Notes: generated by a model not told the origin, from the letters alone. Shown: positions 7,886 to 17,220, counted from the first letter of the stretch. The stretch: 64,000 nucleotides of DNA from Dyadobacter sp. CY356 (GCF_021440195.1 NZ_JAJTSZ010000006.1:372001-436000), one strand, 5' to 3'. Numbers and translations: made by a program.

Positions 7886-9346
7886 TTAAAACTGGAAGTA
7901 AATAAACTGATTTGTCGTAACGACTCCCAAGAAGTAGGTAAGGAATGACAGCGTTATAAAAAGGATAAAGAATCCGGCTGTATTTTTTGTTGGGATGTTT
8001 TGGTAATAATGTTCCTTTACCAAAAGAAATACCATCAAAAACACGCAAAACCACATTTCAACTTCATTAAAAGGAGTCTGTATCTTATCTGAAAAAGATA
8101 ATGTCGGAATTTTTTTCAGGATAACTATTGAATTATGAAGTTCATTTCTAAAAAATATCCATGCTATTGTTACCAGAACGAAAGTTAACAGAGTCCCAAG
8201 TATCCTAAAAACAGGATTGTCAGGAAGTGCTATTCCGGCTTTTTTCAGCCATTTATCTCGTAATGCTGCCGTAACCTGATAGGTACCATGAAGAGCTCCC
8301 CAAATTACAAAACGCCAGCTCGTGCCATGCCAAAGTCCGCTGACAAGGAATACAATAAATTGATTTCTGTATTTATTAAATTCTCCTTTTCTGTTGCCTC
8401 CCAGGGGAATATAGAGATAATCCCTGAACCATGTTGATAAGGAAATATGCCATCTTCCCCAGAATTCCGCCACGGATCTGGCTTCGTAAGGAGAGCGAAA
8501 ATTGTCCATCAATGTAAAACCCATCACACGCGCAGCGCCAATGGCAATATCTGAATAACCTGAGAAATCGCAGTAGATCTGGAAAGAATAAAAGACCATC
8601 GCCGTTACAATTGTCAGTCCGTTTTGCTCTGCCGGGTTAACGTACGCGAAATCTACAACCTGAGAAAGCCTGTCGGCGATTACGATTTTTTTGAAGAAAC
8701 CGAATGCCATTTGTACCAAACCCGACTTTACCTGTTCAAAATCATACTTGAAATAAGAATGAAACTGATACAGCATATTCTGCGGACGCTCGATTGGACC
8801 GGCCACAAGCTGCGGATAAAACATCACGTACAACGCGTAAATACCAAAATGTCTTTCAGGTTCCTGATTTCCCCGATATACTTCAATGGTATAACTCATG
8901 GCCTGGAAAGTATGAAATGATAATCCGATGGGCAACAAAACGTGTCCAGCGTTATTTACCATCCAACTCAAAATTGGCTGTGGAATAACACTTTCCAGGT
9001 GCGGTATCATTGGCCTGAATCCAATCACACGGAGTGCATGATTTACAGAATCTTCTAAAAAATCGTAATATTTAAAAAAGCAGAGTATCCCGATATTAGA
9101 TATCAAACTGATAATCAGTAATAACTTTTTCTGTTTCTGGTCTTTTGTCTGTGCGATCCAGATCCCGGCATAATAGTCAATGACAATGGTACCAAACAGG
9201 ATCAGGATGAAAACCGGCTTGAAAACCATGTAAAAATAACAGCTCGCCGCCAGCAGAAGAATCCATCGTCCACGCCACGACAAGCTGAAATAAGCCAGCG
9301 TGACTACAATGAAGAAAACCAGAAACTGTATGGAATTGAAAAGCAT
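7886..9346 (-). CDS. MBOAT O-acyltransferase (AlgI-like)
   Basis: Membrane-bound O-acyltransferase, 486 residues and about eleven membrane segments. The invariant His lies in the motif SGLWHGTSW, and the sequence RSVAEFWGRWHISLSTWFRDYLYIPLGG (positions about 8390-8475) is diagnostic of the AlgI/DltB branch, shown here only as a family landmark. Such proteins pass acyl groups across the inner membrane to modify exopolysaccharide, teichoic acid or other surface glycan. The usual partner with an SGNH or AlgJ/DltD fold is absent nearby. It begins 3 bases after the preceding GT2 stop, so it belongs to the glycosylation cluster. Confidence 0.9.
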   Translation of the reverse strand: MLFNSIQFLVFFIVVTLAYFSLSWRGRWILLLAASCYFYMVFKPVFILILFGTIVIDYYAGIWIAQTKDQKQKKLLLIISLISNIGILCFFKYYDFLEDSVNHALRVIGFRPMIPHLESVIPQPILSWMVNNAGHVLLPIGLSFHTFQAMSYTIEVYRGNQEPERHFGIYALYVMFYPQLVAGPIERPQNMLYQFHSYFKYDFEQVKSGLVQMAFGFFKKIVIADRLSQVVDFAYVNPAEQNGLTIVTAMVFYSFQIYCDFSGYSDIAIGAARVMGFTLMDNFRSPYEARSVAEFWGRWHISLSTWFRDYLYIPLGGNRKGEFNKYRNQFIVFLVSGLWHGTSWRFVIWGALHGTYQVTAALRDKWLKKAGIALPDNPVFRILGTLLTFVLVTIAWIFFRNELHNSIVILKKIPTLSFSDKIQTPFNEVEMWFCVFLMVFLLVKEHYYQNIPTKNTAGFFILFITLSFLTYFLGVVTTNQFIYFQF

Positions 9347-9349
9347 TTG

Positions 9350-10294
9350 TTAAATATACTCGCGGTTTACAATCTCTTCTTTAACGATATACAACGGACG
9401 ATTTTTTGATTGAAAAAAGATCCTGAGTACATATTCACCAATGATGCCAAGCGCCAGAAGCTGCACGCCGCTGAAAAGAATGATCACAAAAAGCAACGCT
9501 GTGAAACCTTCGATGACCTGGACAAAAAAGAGTTTTTTAATGACTACAATAATAAAATAAACCAGTGAAATCAGAATAGCCAAAACGCCCATTCTGCTCA
9601 TGAATTTGATCGGGAATTCACTGAAATTAAATATTCCGTTATATGCCAGACCAAATAATTGTTTGAAAGAATATTTTGATTCCCCTGCCGCACGTGCATC
9701 ACGCTCGTATTCAAAACCTGTCTGATTAAATCCGATCCAGGACCGCATTCCGCGAAGATACCTGCTTTCCTCCGGCATCTTGTTCATCACATCAACAACA
9801 CGGCGGCTGATCAAGGCAAAATCCCCTGAATCCAACGGAATTTCAACATAAGATATCGAACGAAGCAGGCGGTAAAATAAATGATATCCGGTTTTTTTGA
9901 TAAAGTTTTCTTTCCGTTTTTTACGAACAGCATAAACCACGTCATTGCCTTCCTGCATCAATTTGTAAAAATCCGGGAGCAGTTCAGGCGGATCCTGTAA
10001 ATCTCCGTCAATGACAAACAATGCCTCACTTCCCCGCGCTGATGCTATGCCTGCTGTCAATGCGAGCTGATGACCATGATTTCTTGACAAAAATACGCCA
10101 TGATAACGCTCATCCGTTAAAGCCAGCTGACGGATACGTAAAGCGGTATCGTCCCTGCTTCCGTCATCGATAAGCACCACTTCGATCGACAGCGGACTGG
10201 AATCCATTAATGCGCTGAGACGCTGAATCAGCTGAGGAAAAGACTCTGACTCATTGTATAACGGAGCAACAATAGATATTTGCGGGGTTTTCAA
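9350..10294 (-). CDS. GT2 glycosyltransferase, GtrB/DPM1-like
   Basis: Family 2 glycosyltransferase of 314 residues with a GT-A domain (residues 1-230) carrying the nucleotide-sugar motif DDGSRDDT and DGDLQDPP, and two C-terminal membrane helices (about 235-260 and 270-295). This architecture is that of enzymes such as GtrB and DPM1, which move a sugar from a nucleotide donor to polyprenyl phosphate on the inner leaflet. It begins with TTG; no ATG is in frame upstream before a stop. It is the fourth gene of the cluster and nearly touches the MBOAT gene. Confidence 0.88.
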   Translation of the reverse strand: MKTPQISIVAPLYNESESFPQLIQRLSALMDSSPLSIEVVLIDDGSRDDTALRIRQLALTDERYHGVFLSRNHGHQLALTAGIASARGSEALFVIDGDLQDPPELLPDFYKLMQEGNDVVYAVRKKRKENFIKKTGYHLFYRLLRSISYVEIPLDSGDFALISRRVVDVMNKMPEESRYLRGMRSWIGFNQTGFEYERDARAAGESKYSFKQLFGLAYNGIFNFSEFPIKFMSRMGVLAILISLVYFIIVVIKKLFFVQVIEGFTALLFVIILFSGVQLLALGIIGEYVLRIFFQSKNRPLYIVKEEIVNREYI

Positions 10295-10368
10295 TATGCT
10301 TTTTTTAAACGATTAGACAACGGTGGCAAAAATACGCCTTTAAACGAAATTTGGAACCATTGATTTAG

Positions 10369-12069
10369 TTAAGGTACTGTAATGCTCTTCAAAATCCCTC
10401 CGGTAACCTCTTCTCCATTTACTTTTACGACACCCAGATCATAGGATCCGGGAAGCAATGAAGTCAGAGGAACTTCGACATTGGAACCATTAAAATATTG
10501 TCTGAATACATTTTTTCCGGTATATCTGTTCGGTTCCAGTTTGAACAGATACAAATGCTCTTTATTTTTCACAAATGCGTATTGACCGGTATTTGCACTT
10601 AACCTGGCAGTAGAATCCTGAATCAGAATTTTATCATTCAGCATTTTAGCAGAAATATCAAAATTGGCCGGAATTGGTTTATCTATCTTTTTTATTTCAG
10701 TCACCGAATGAGCTGTTTCAGATGGATACTTATAAATATTCATAGCAACCATTTCTTTCATCAGGATATCAACATATTTAGCACCGGCCGAAAAAGGTAC
10801 GTGGCCTAGTCCGTACCCATTAAATTCCTGGTTATATCCGTTGATTGAAAGATATTTTTTACGTTCCTGAATAACGGGCAGATAACTGTAAATCGAAAAA
10901 CCCCAGATCAAAAGACTTAGAAAAATTGCAAGTTGAAAGCCCCTTTCCTGTAAATTGATCCTGACCGTTGATGAAATAAAAGACAGATAAGCAATGATCA
11001 GGAACAACGCCGGGTACATTTTGTAATTACTCACGATCATTACAAAAAAACCGAATCTTGGTCTTAACAATCCGATAACCAGGGCATTCATCAACAAAAA
11101 GACAAGTATTCCTAAAAGAAATTCCTGAAATGATTTCCGACCTTTTTCTACGACAGAAAATGAATCAACAAATTCCGGCAGTTTTTGAGATGTATTAAAA
11201 GTCTTTTTAAACCACGTTAATAATAGTGTCAAAAGCCAGATTCCTATCCAAACCGTCACGGCCAGCCCCATCATGACGGGAAGAACGGATCTGGTCACAA
11301 TTGTTTTTTCAGGGAAGAAGTCAAACAAACCGCCCAGAAAAGCAAAGAAACCAAGGAAAGAAAGATGCGGATATTGTTTGAAATAAGCAATACTGGATTC
11401 GTTGCCTTGTGTTGTTAAACCGAAAAAATAAAATCCAATGGCAGCAGCACCCGTGATACACCAGATTCCGAGCAGCTTGTAATTGGATCTCAATATCAGG
11501 ATCACAGCTCCGGAAACCCAGACAAAAATGCCATTGCTCATGGAATAGGTCGCGCAAACTGCGGCTAAAAGCGCCCAGCCAAACCGATTTCTGGCCAGCA
11601 ATAACATGGACAAACTGACAAAGAACACAACTGGCTGATGCTGAAGACTACAAATTGCCCAAAGGAAAACCAGATGGTATTGCAGCTGGAACAATAAAAA
11701 CGGCACCGGCAAAAAATACCACCATTTTAATTTACTGTCTTTAAATGACGTCCAAAACAAATATAAAGTCCCGAGCGTAAAACAGGCTCCTGCAATGTGA
11801 AGAAATGTAAAATTCAGATGTCCGGTAATACCATAATAAAACAAGGTAACCAACTTTCCGATCACCATCCGGTGTTCATTGTTTGGCTGAAAAAGTAATC
11901 TCAGATGATCAGAAAAAGAGGCGCTGTTGATCCATTGACGAAGAAAATCCGGAAAAGGATCAAAATCATCGTACCAGGGCACGTTTACAGAATTATTCAG
12001 AATGACAAATACCCAGAAAAAAACAGGTATTGCCACTAAACCACCAAGTATCAGTTTATTTTTATTCAC
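10369..12069 (-). CDS. GT-C-like polytopic membrane protein
   Basis: Integral membrane protein of about 566 residues with around ten helices and a soluble C-terminal domain of roughly 130 residues. The first periplasmic loop holds VPWYDDFDPFPDF followed by NNEHR; an acidic pair in this loop is the catalytic signature of GT-C transferases using lipid-linked sugar donors. I chose a GTG start whose bases overlap the preceding stop as GTGA, a classic coupled overlap; an ATG 51 bases upstream is also in frame. It has a clear paralogue at 52388-54217, with matching DD and (N/Q)(E/Q)HR motifs. The enzymatic role is inferred. Confidence 0.75.
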   Translation of the reverse strand: MNKNKLILGGLVAIPVFFWVFVILNNSVNVPWYDDFDPFPDFLRQWINSASFSDHLRLLFQPNNEHRMVIGKLVTLFYYGITGHLNFTFLHIAGACFTLGTLYLFWTSFKDSKLKWWYFLPVPFLLFQLQYHLVFLWAICSLQHQPVVFFVSLSMLLLARNRFGWALLAAVCATYSMSNGIFVWVSGAVILILRSNYKLLGIWCITGAAAIGFYFFGLTTQGNESSIAYFKQYPHLSFLGFFAFLGGLFDFFPEKTIVTRSVLPVMMGLAVTVWIGIWLLTLLLTWFKKTFNTSQKLPEFVDSFSVVEKGRKSFQEFLLGILVFLLMNALVIGLLRPRFGFFVMIVSNYKMYPALFLIIAYLSFISSTVRINLQERGFQLAIFLSLLIWGFSIYSYLPVIQERKKYLSINGYNQEFNGYGLGHVPFSAGAKYVDILMKEMVAMNIYKYPSETAHSVTEIKKIDKPIPANFDISAKMLNDKILIQDSTARLSANTGQYAFVKNKEHLYLFKLEPNRYTGKNVFRQYFNGSNVEVPLTSLLPGSYDLGVVKVNGEEVTGGILKSITVP

Positions 12070-13478
12070 TTTGTTTCTTTCATAATGATCGCCTCTTTCC
12101 CGAAATAACCTGCCATGCATTTATTCCACCAATGATCTCTGTTCTCTTTAATATCATCAAAATAAAGAGACATGGGTCTGGTTTTGATGGGAGGTAAATA
12201 GACGATACTTGTTTTTGAATTCTGGATCAATACGTATCGTTCGTCTGTTTCTCTGCTAAAAGCGGCTGCTTTTCCTCTTAACAAATCAGAATAAATCATC
12301 TTTACGTTCGCACTCCGGAAGAATGAAAAAGCTATGGAAATAACCAATAGCGAGTAAAGAACACCATACCGCAAAAAGGATAAGGGGAAATTAGGAGTAT
12401 ATCGTTTGTGGAAATAATGAAATATCACCCCGATCACATAAAACCATCCGATCAGGAAAAAAAGATATACACAATTCACAGCCCGCAATGACGGTTCTAT
12501 TCCAATTCCATAATAGGAAGGAAATATCTGGCCGGCCAAAATACCTATGTAAAGCAAAATGGCGAACCATACCGGCATCGAAAAGTAATTGCGCGCACCA
12601 ACAGATATCTTGGAAAGGACGATCATCCAGGCAAGAGAAAAGATCAGTAACGGGGTTTTAAATATCCACGGAAAACTTAAAACGGCCAGTTGTTTAAATG
12701 AAGAAATGACTGAAAATCCAATATTTCTGCTCATCGGATTTCCATCCAGACGGGCAGCATTACCCGGAGCTGCAAGAAAAATGTAAATGGATATAACACC
12801 TATAACCGCCATACTGATCATCAAACCGTCCACTTTTCTGTGAAAAACGAGACGATAAAACCATAAAGCGCCAAGTAACATCACAAGAATGACAAGGTTG
12901 GTTTCACTACATCCGATAATGGCAAAAACCATCAGGTTGGCTAATATGGCAAGTAACACTTTTCTTGTATCCTGACGATACCAGTCCAGCACAACACCAA
13001 CCCATAATAATGTAAGAATATTTGGAACTGTATACGTGACAAAAGCAGCCATCCAGTAGAAACCTTCTACAATACTAGCCATTTTAAGAATATACAGGAA
13101 GAAGACAATCCCTGCAAAACCAAGATGTGCTACCCGTGATAAAGTGGGTGTCAGGTGACGGAACAAATTGTAAAATGCAAACAACATGGCCAAAAGCAAC
13201 AATACCGGAATCACTTTAAAACCTGTGATTGAATGAAATAGAAGCGGATTGGAATGATTGAGAAATATACCAAAGTAGCGCCCGGTCCAGCCGGAATAGT
13301 AAAAGTTCATCGCTTCCAGCCAGCTGTATTTGAAAACCGTATCGATGTAACAATAATCGTCGGCGGGAGATGGATGGTTAAAATAGGATAGCGCCAGCAA
13401 GGGTATCAACACGCTTAGTGCAAGAAGCATATTGATCAAATTGCCAACGGTGCGGTATTTTTTATAAAATCTATTCAT
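12066..13478 (-). CDS. GT-C-like membrane protein, DUF6056-like
   Basis: Polytopic membrane protein of 470 residues, about ten to eleven helices. After the first helix it has NHPSPADDYCYIDT and then SGWTGRYFG; an Asp pair in the first external loop plus a later Arg-Tyr is typical of GT-C-type lipid-linked sugar transferases and of the poorly known DUF6056 group. The ATG at 13478 overlaps the preceding GT2 stop by 8 bases; the longer frame needs TTG. The 3' end overlaps the next gene by 4 bases. Translational coupling with both neighbours suggests one complex or pathway. Confidence 0.75.
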   Translation of the reverse strand: MNRFYKKYRTVGNLINMLLALSVLIPLLALSYFNHPSPADDYCYIDTVFKYSWLEAMNFYYSGWTGRYFGIFLNHSNPLLFHSITGFKVIPVLLLLAMLFAFYNLFRHLTPTLSRVAHLGFAGIVFFLYILKMASIVEGFYWMAAFVTYTVPNILTLLWVGVVLDWYRQDTRKVLLAILANLMVFAIIGCSETNLVILVMLLGALWFYRLVFHRKVDGLMISMAVIGVISIYIFLAAPGNAARLDGNPMSRNIGFSVISSFKQLAVLSFPWIFKTPLLIFSLAWMIVLSKISVGARNYFSMPVWFAILLYIGILAGQIFPSYYGIGIEPSLRAVNCVYLFFLIGWFYVIGVIFHYFHKRYTPNFPLSFLRYGVLYSLLVISIAFSFFRSANVKMIYSDLLRGKAAAFSRETDERYVLIQNSKTSIVYLPPIKTRPMSLYFDDIKENRDHWWNKCMAGYFGKEAIIMKETK

Positions 13479-14421
13479 TAACAGTTTTTTCAATTATGTA
13501 GCGTGGACGGCCTTTTACTTCTTCATAGATTTTCCCGATATACTCGCCGATCAATCCCAGAGCCATCATATTGGAGCCGCTGAAAAAAGTGATTGGGAGC
13601 ATCGTTGAAGTCCAGCCAGGAACAGTTTTGCCGATAATGTAGGAAAAGAAAATATAGGCCACGATAACCATGGCAACCATAAAGTTAAAAACCCCAAAGT
13701 AAAGCACCAGCCGCATCGGAAAGGTAGAGAAAGAAGTGATCCCGTTCCAGGCAAAAAGCAACATCTTACTTAGCGGATATTTTGTTTCTCCGGCAGCGCG
13801 TTCAAGACGATTGTAAATTACCTTCTCATTTCTGAAACCAACCAGCGGAACAATGCCGCGAAGGAACATGTTAATTTCCTTAAAATTACCAAGTTCCTGA
13901 AGAACCCGGCGGTCCATCAATCGAAAATCAGCGTGGTTGAAAACAACAGGAACACCCATTTTCTGCATAATCACATAAAAACTCTCTGCCGTAAAACGCT
14001 TGAACCAGCTATCAGAACTTCTGTCTCCACGGACGCCATATACAACCATTGCACCTTCGCGGTGTTTTTCAATCATACTGGTAATGGCATTGATGTCGTC
14101 CTGTAAATCTGCATCAATGGTTATAAAGCAGTCGAAATCGTCGATATATTTTTCCAGACCGGCCATGATCGCGCTCTGATGACCGAAATTTCTAGATAGT
14201 TTGACACCGATAATATTTTCATCCTGATTGCACAAATCTTCTATAATATCCCAGGTTTTATCTCGGCTGCCATCGTTAACAAAACAGATTTTACTGTCAG
14301 CCGCAATAAGTCCACGTTCCTTAATACCAGCGTAATAAGTTTTTAGCGTTGAATAGGTAAGATTCAAAATCGCCTCCTCATTATAACATGGTACTACTAA
14401 AAGTAAACGGGATAAATTCAT
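13471..14421 (-). CDS. GT2 glycosyltransferase, GtrB-like
   Basis: Family 2 glycosyltransferase of 316 residues, first gene of the leftward glycosylation cluster. It has VPCYNEE near the start, the nucleotide-binding NDGSRDKT, the metal motif DADLQDD, and two C-terminal membrane helices (about 225-255 and 265-290). The second GtrB-like enzyme at 9350-10294 shares the plan but the two differ enough to use different sugars. Expected reaction: transfer from a nucleotide sugar to undecaprenyl phosphate. A TACTTTTG -10-like site precedes the ATG. No GtrA-type flippase is encoded in the cluster. Confidence 0.9.
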   Translation of the reverse strand: MNLSRLLLVVPCYNEEAILNLTYSTLKTYYAGIKERGLIAADSKICFVNDGSRDKTWDIIEDLCNQDENIIGVKLSRNFGHQSAIMAGLEKYIDDFDCFITIDADLQDDINAITSMIEKHREGAMVVYGVRGDRSSDSWFKRFTAESFYVIMQKMGVPVVFNHADFRLMDRRVLQELGNFKEINMFLRGIVPLVGFRNEKVIYNRLERAAGETKYPLSKMLLFAWNGITSFSTFPMRLVLYFGVFNFMVAMVIVAYIFFSYIIGKTVPGWTSTMLPITFFSGSNMMALGLIGEYIGKIYEEVKGRPRYIIEKTVNE

Positions 14422-14443
14422 GTTTCCGGATTTGTTGATGCGA

Positions 14444-14451
14444 CAAAAGTA
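14444..14451 (-). promoter_or_regulatory. Probable -10 element of the glycosylation cluster
   Basis: Leftward TACTTTTG matches TAnnTTTG and ends 22 bases before the start codon of the first GT2 gene. No good TTG is found 17-23 bases upstream, so only half of the promoter matches. Confidence 0.45.
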
Positions 14452-14466
14452 GTAGTAATATGTTAA

Positions 14467-15375
14467 TTAAGTAGTTTTTGTCTTTTTTTGAAAAGTTCGC
14501 CCGTTCAAAATCGGGTATAAAAGTACAGCCATCAGGATTAAAATGGTACCCATATAAAAACCCTGTGTCATCCTTTCCTTTTCTCCAAAATAGAAAAAAG
14601 CCAACGCGATTCCATAAACCGGTTCAAGATTGATTGTCAAATTGATAAGATATGCAGAAAACTGTTTCATGAGCTGTGTAGCCATCGTGCTTGCATAAAC
14701 AGTACAGATCCAGGCCAGAAACAAAATCCATATCCAATCCTGACCTTTGGGCCAAACAGGCATATTGTTTGTCCACCCTTGTGATTCTGCTACAATTAAA
14801 AACAATAACGAAAACAAACTGGCTCCGACCATTTCATAAAAAGTGATCGTAAAAGCATCGATTCTTTGTACTAATCTGCTATTCGCGACGGTAAACATAG
14901 CGGCCAGTAATGCCGATGCCAGCGCAAGTCCCAGCCCTAGGGCATGATCAAATTCAAACCGAAAAACCACATATAACCCGGCAAAAGCCAGTATCCCAAG
15001 ACCGACTTCAAGTGGCTTTATGGGACGTTTGTTTACCAAAGGTTCAATCAAACTTGTCCAGAGTGAAGTTGTGGCCATACCTGCCAGACAAACCGACGCA
15101 GTTGAAACACGGGCGGCAGCAAAAAAAAGTATCCAGTGAGACGATAAAATACAGCCAACAAAAAACATCCGCCGAAGATCTGCTCCTGTTACATCAAATT
15201 TCTTTTTCTTTATCATCATCACAACCGCCAGGCCAAGGCCTGCTAAAAAGGTCCGGTAAAAAACCAGTGCTATCGGAGATACAGAAACCATCAAACCAAC
15301 TATGGCCGTAAAACCCCAGATCAGCACCAGAAAATGCAGATGAAGATAGGATTTGAAATTGGTTGATGTGAACAT
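14467..15375 (-). CDS. EamA/DMT-family transporter
   Basis: Ten-helix drug/metabolite transporter family protein, 302 residues, made of two EamA repeats (about 5-135 and 150-290). The first repeat has the family segment HFLVLIWGFTAIVG with the following FYRTFLAG, and the second has LNLEPVYGIALAFFYFGE. These proteins export amino acids, nucleobases or other small molecules across the inner membrane; the substrate is unknown. The ATG at 15375 leaves a 4-base gap after lptG; a longer frame with an ATG or alternative start would run into lptG and adds residues that do not fit the family. Probably in one transcript with lptG. Confidence 0.85.
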   Translation of the reverse strand: MFTSTNFKSYLHLHFLVLIWGFTAIVGLMVSVSPIALVFYRTFLAGLGLAVVMMIKKKKFDVTGADLRRMFFVGCILSSHWILFFAAARVSTASVCLAGMATTSLWTSLIEPLVNKRPIKPLEVGLGILAFAGLYVVFRFEFDHALGLGLALASALLAAMFTVANSRLVQRIDAFTITFYEMVGASLFSLLFLIVAESQGWTNNMPVWPKGQDWIWILFLAWICTVYASTMATQLMKQFSAYLINLTINLEPVYGIALAFFYFGEKERMTQGFYMGTILILMAVLLYPILNGRTFQKKTKTT

Positions 15376-15379
15376 AAAA

Positions 15380-16462
15380 TTATCTTGGTAATGTTTTATA
15401 CAACAGCAATCCGATAAACGAAAATACGATATTGGGAAGCCATACGGCAAATAATGTACTTACAGTCCCCGCTTCTGCAACTCCTTTTGACAAAAGGAAA
15501 AAGAGGATATAGATAAAGGCCAGCATAAATCCGAGGGCAATTTGCCACCCCACTCCCCGCCTGCTTTTACGCGCCGAAACGATCACACCAATGGAAGTTA
15601 GGATCAGAATTGCAAAAGGCTGGGTAAAACGAACATATTTCTCAATCAGATAAACTTCAAGTCCATCGGCTCCCCTACTGCGTAAAAGTGCAATATAAGT
15701 ATTGAGCTCCGGAAGCGTAAAAGTTTCATAGAGGTTATAATTACTTTCAAAATCTTTGGGGAAAAGATTGATTGTGGTATCAATATCCTTTGGATAACTA
15801 AGCGTTTCTTTCAGGCTGTCTATCGTCCTGACCTGGATATTCTGAAGTGTCCACTTCTTCTTTTTGTCCTGCCATACAATTTTATCTGCTGACAGTTTTT
15901 GAAGAAGTTTATTCCCTTTGATTGTTTCCATTGTGAATTTATTCCCGGTTTTGGTAGCCGTATTATAGCTTTCCAGGTAGGCATAAACATCAGGGGCAAT
16001 GGTGATATGTACATTCCGCCCGCTGAAAGTATATTCACTTTTCACATAAGTCTTTTCAAAAGTATTCCTGATTTTATTCGCTTTGGGCAAGATCCAGCCT
16101 ACCTGAACAAATGTTACAGCACCAAGTACCACCGCTCCGATCAGATATGGAAATAAAATTCGGCCAAAACTGATTCCGCTGCTCAGCATCGCAACAATTT
16201 CAGTACGGGCTGCAATTCTTGATGTAAAGAATACTGTGGCGATAAAAACCATCAGCGGACTAATGTAATTAATCCAGTAAGGAATCAGATTGAGATAATA
16301 ATCAACCAGGATTTCATTGATCGGGGCTTTCTTTTCAAGAAAATCGTCCACCTTTTCTGTATAATCGATCATACAAATGATCAGTACGATCACAAAGGCT
16401 ACGAAAAAATAGGTAATCAGGAAATTCTTGATCAGATAACGATCTAATATTTTCAATCTCAT
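15380..16462 (-). CDS. lptG: LptG-type lipopolysaccharide export permease (YjgP/YjgQ)
   Basis: Inner-membrane permease of 360 residues with three N-terminal helices, a periplasmic beta-jellyroll domain (about residues 130-255) and three C-terminal helices. It begins with LKILDRYLIKNFL, typical of LptF/LptG. With LptB2 it extracts lipopolysaccharide and delivers it to LptC and the periplasmic bridge. LptF and LptB are not in the window. LptF and LptG are hard to tell apart without a search. It follows mntR with a 13-base gap, an odd pairing that suggests cotranscription without functional linkage. Confidence 0.85.
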   Translation of the reverse strand: MRLKILDRYLIKNFLITYFFVAFVIVLIICMIDYTEKVDDFLEKKAPINEILVDYYLNLIPYWINYISPLMVFIATVFFTSRIAARTEIVAMLSSGISFGRILFPYLIGAVVLGAVTFVQVGWILPKANKIRNTFEKTYVKSEYTFSGRNVHITIAPDVYAYLESYNTATKTGNKFTMETIKGNKLLQKLSADKIVWQDKKKKWTLQNIQVRTIDSLKETLSYPKDIDTTINLFPKDFESNYNLYETFTLPELNTYIALLRSRGADGLEVYLIEKYVRFTQPFAILILTSIGVIVSARKSRRGVGWQIALGFMLAFIYILFFLLSKGVAEAGTVSTLFAVWLPNIVFSFIGLLLYKTLPR

Positions 16463-16475
16463 GGCTGGGCAAGTC

Positions 16476-17138
16476 TCATCGGCGTTGTACTAGTAAATTT
16501 TTAGAAACCTCAAGACTTATAAACAACGTTTGTTTGTCACCAATCTGTACAGAGGCGGATTTATCATATTCATTAATTTCTTTTATTTCCAAAATACAGC
16601 CAAGCGTGATCCCCGCTCTGTCGAGATGCTGCAAAAATGAAGGCGCGTGATCCAGAACGCCCATCATCCTCACTTTTTCCCCTATTGCCACATCGGTCAA
16701 TATCAGATAATCCGGTTCAGTCAGGTTACCCTTTGCATCAGGAATCGGATCACCGTGCGGATCGAAACGCGGATGTCCTAAAAACGAATCCAGACGTTCC
16801 ACCAGGTGATCAGACGCTATATGTTCAAGTTCTTCTGCAATATCGTGCACCTCATCCCACCCAAAACCAAGTTTCTCAACCAAAAACACCTCCCAAAGGC
16901 GATGTTTGCGGATTACATTGATCGCAACTTTTTCTCCGGATTCCGTCAATCTCACACCCTGATACTTTTTATAATGTATCAGACCCTTTTCCGCAAGCTT
17001 GCGCAACATATCCGTAACAGATGCTGCACGTGTAGAAGTACTTTCCGCCAAGGCATTGGTACTCACTTCCAGCCCTTCACGCCCAGAAAGTGCGTGAATA
17101 ATTTTTAAATAATTTTCTTCTGTGAACGAGTTCTGCAT
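16476..17138 (-). CDS. mntR: Manganese-responsive DtxR/MntR-family repressor
   Basis: Metal-dependent repressor, 220 residues: winged helix (about 1-65), dimer and metal domain (70-140) and a C-terminal FeoA/SH3-like domain. His79, Glu102, Glu105 and His106 align with MntR His77, Glu99, Glu102 and His103; the position that is Cys102 in DtxR is Glu here, which favours manganese over iron. The ATG at 17138 is preferred to a TTG 24 bases upstream. The gene is divergent from an Nramp transporter, and a DtxR-like operator lies between, so it likely represses mntH and possibly itself. Confidence 0.9.
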   Translation of the reverse strand: MQNSFTEENYLKIIHALSGREGLEVSTNALAESTSTRAASVTDMLRKLAEKGLIHYKKYQGVRLTESGEKVAINVIRKHRLWEVFLVEKLGFGWDEVHDIAEELEHIASDHLVERLDSFLGHPRFDPHGDPIPDAKGNLTEPDYLILTDVAIGEKVRMMGVLDHAPSFLQHLDRAGITLGCILEIKEINEYDKSASVQIGDKQTLFISLEVSKNLLVQRR

Positions 17139-17170
17139 CGTATGTTTATCCCAAAACCTCAATATGTCAG

Positions 17171-17178
17171 CAAAAGTA
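17171..17178 (-). promoter_or_regulatory. -10 element of mntR
   Basis: Leftward TACTTTTG matches TAnnTTTG and ends 32 bases before the mntR ATG. It supports 17138 as the start, since the longer frame would begin nearly on top of it. No clear upstream TTG. Confidence 0.45.
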
Positions 17179-17204
17179 CAATTTACTAATCGGATTTAAA
17201 AAAA

Positions 17205-17220
17205 TTTAGATTAACCTAAA
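17205..17220. promoter_or_regulatory. Putative MntR operator in the mntR-mntH intergenic region
   Basis: TTTAGATTAACCTAAA is a near-perfect dyad (seven of eight base pairs symmetric). Its half-sites TTAG(A/G) and CCTAA resemble the DtxR/IdeR box. It covers the -33 zone of the mntH promoter and lies just upstream of the mntR promoter, so one bound dimer could control both genes. Seen in sequence; function inferred. Confidence 0.6.

Noticed and set aside
14910..15311. 133-codon open frame opposite the EamA transporter gene
   Set aside because: Shadow of a clear membrane protein; composition is atypical and no start context.
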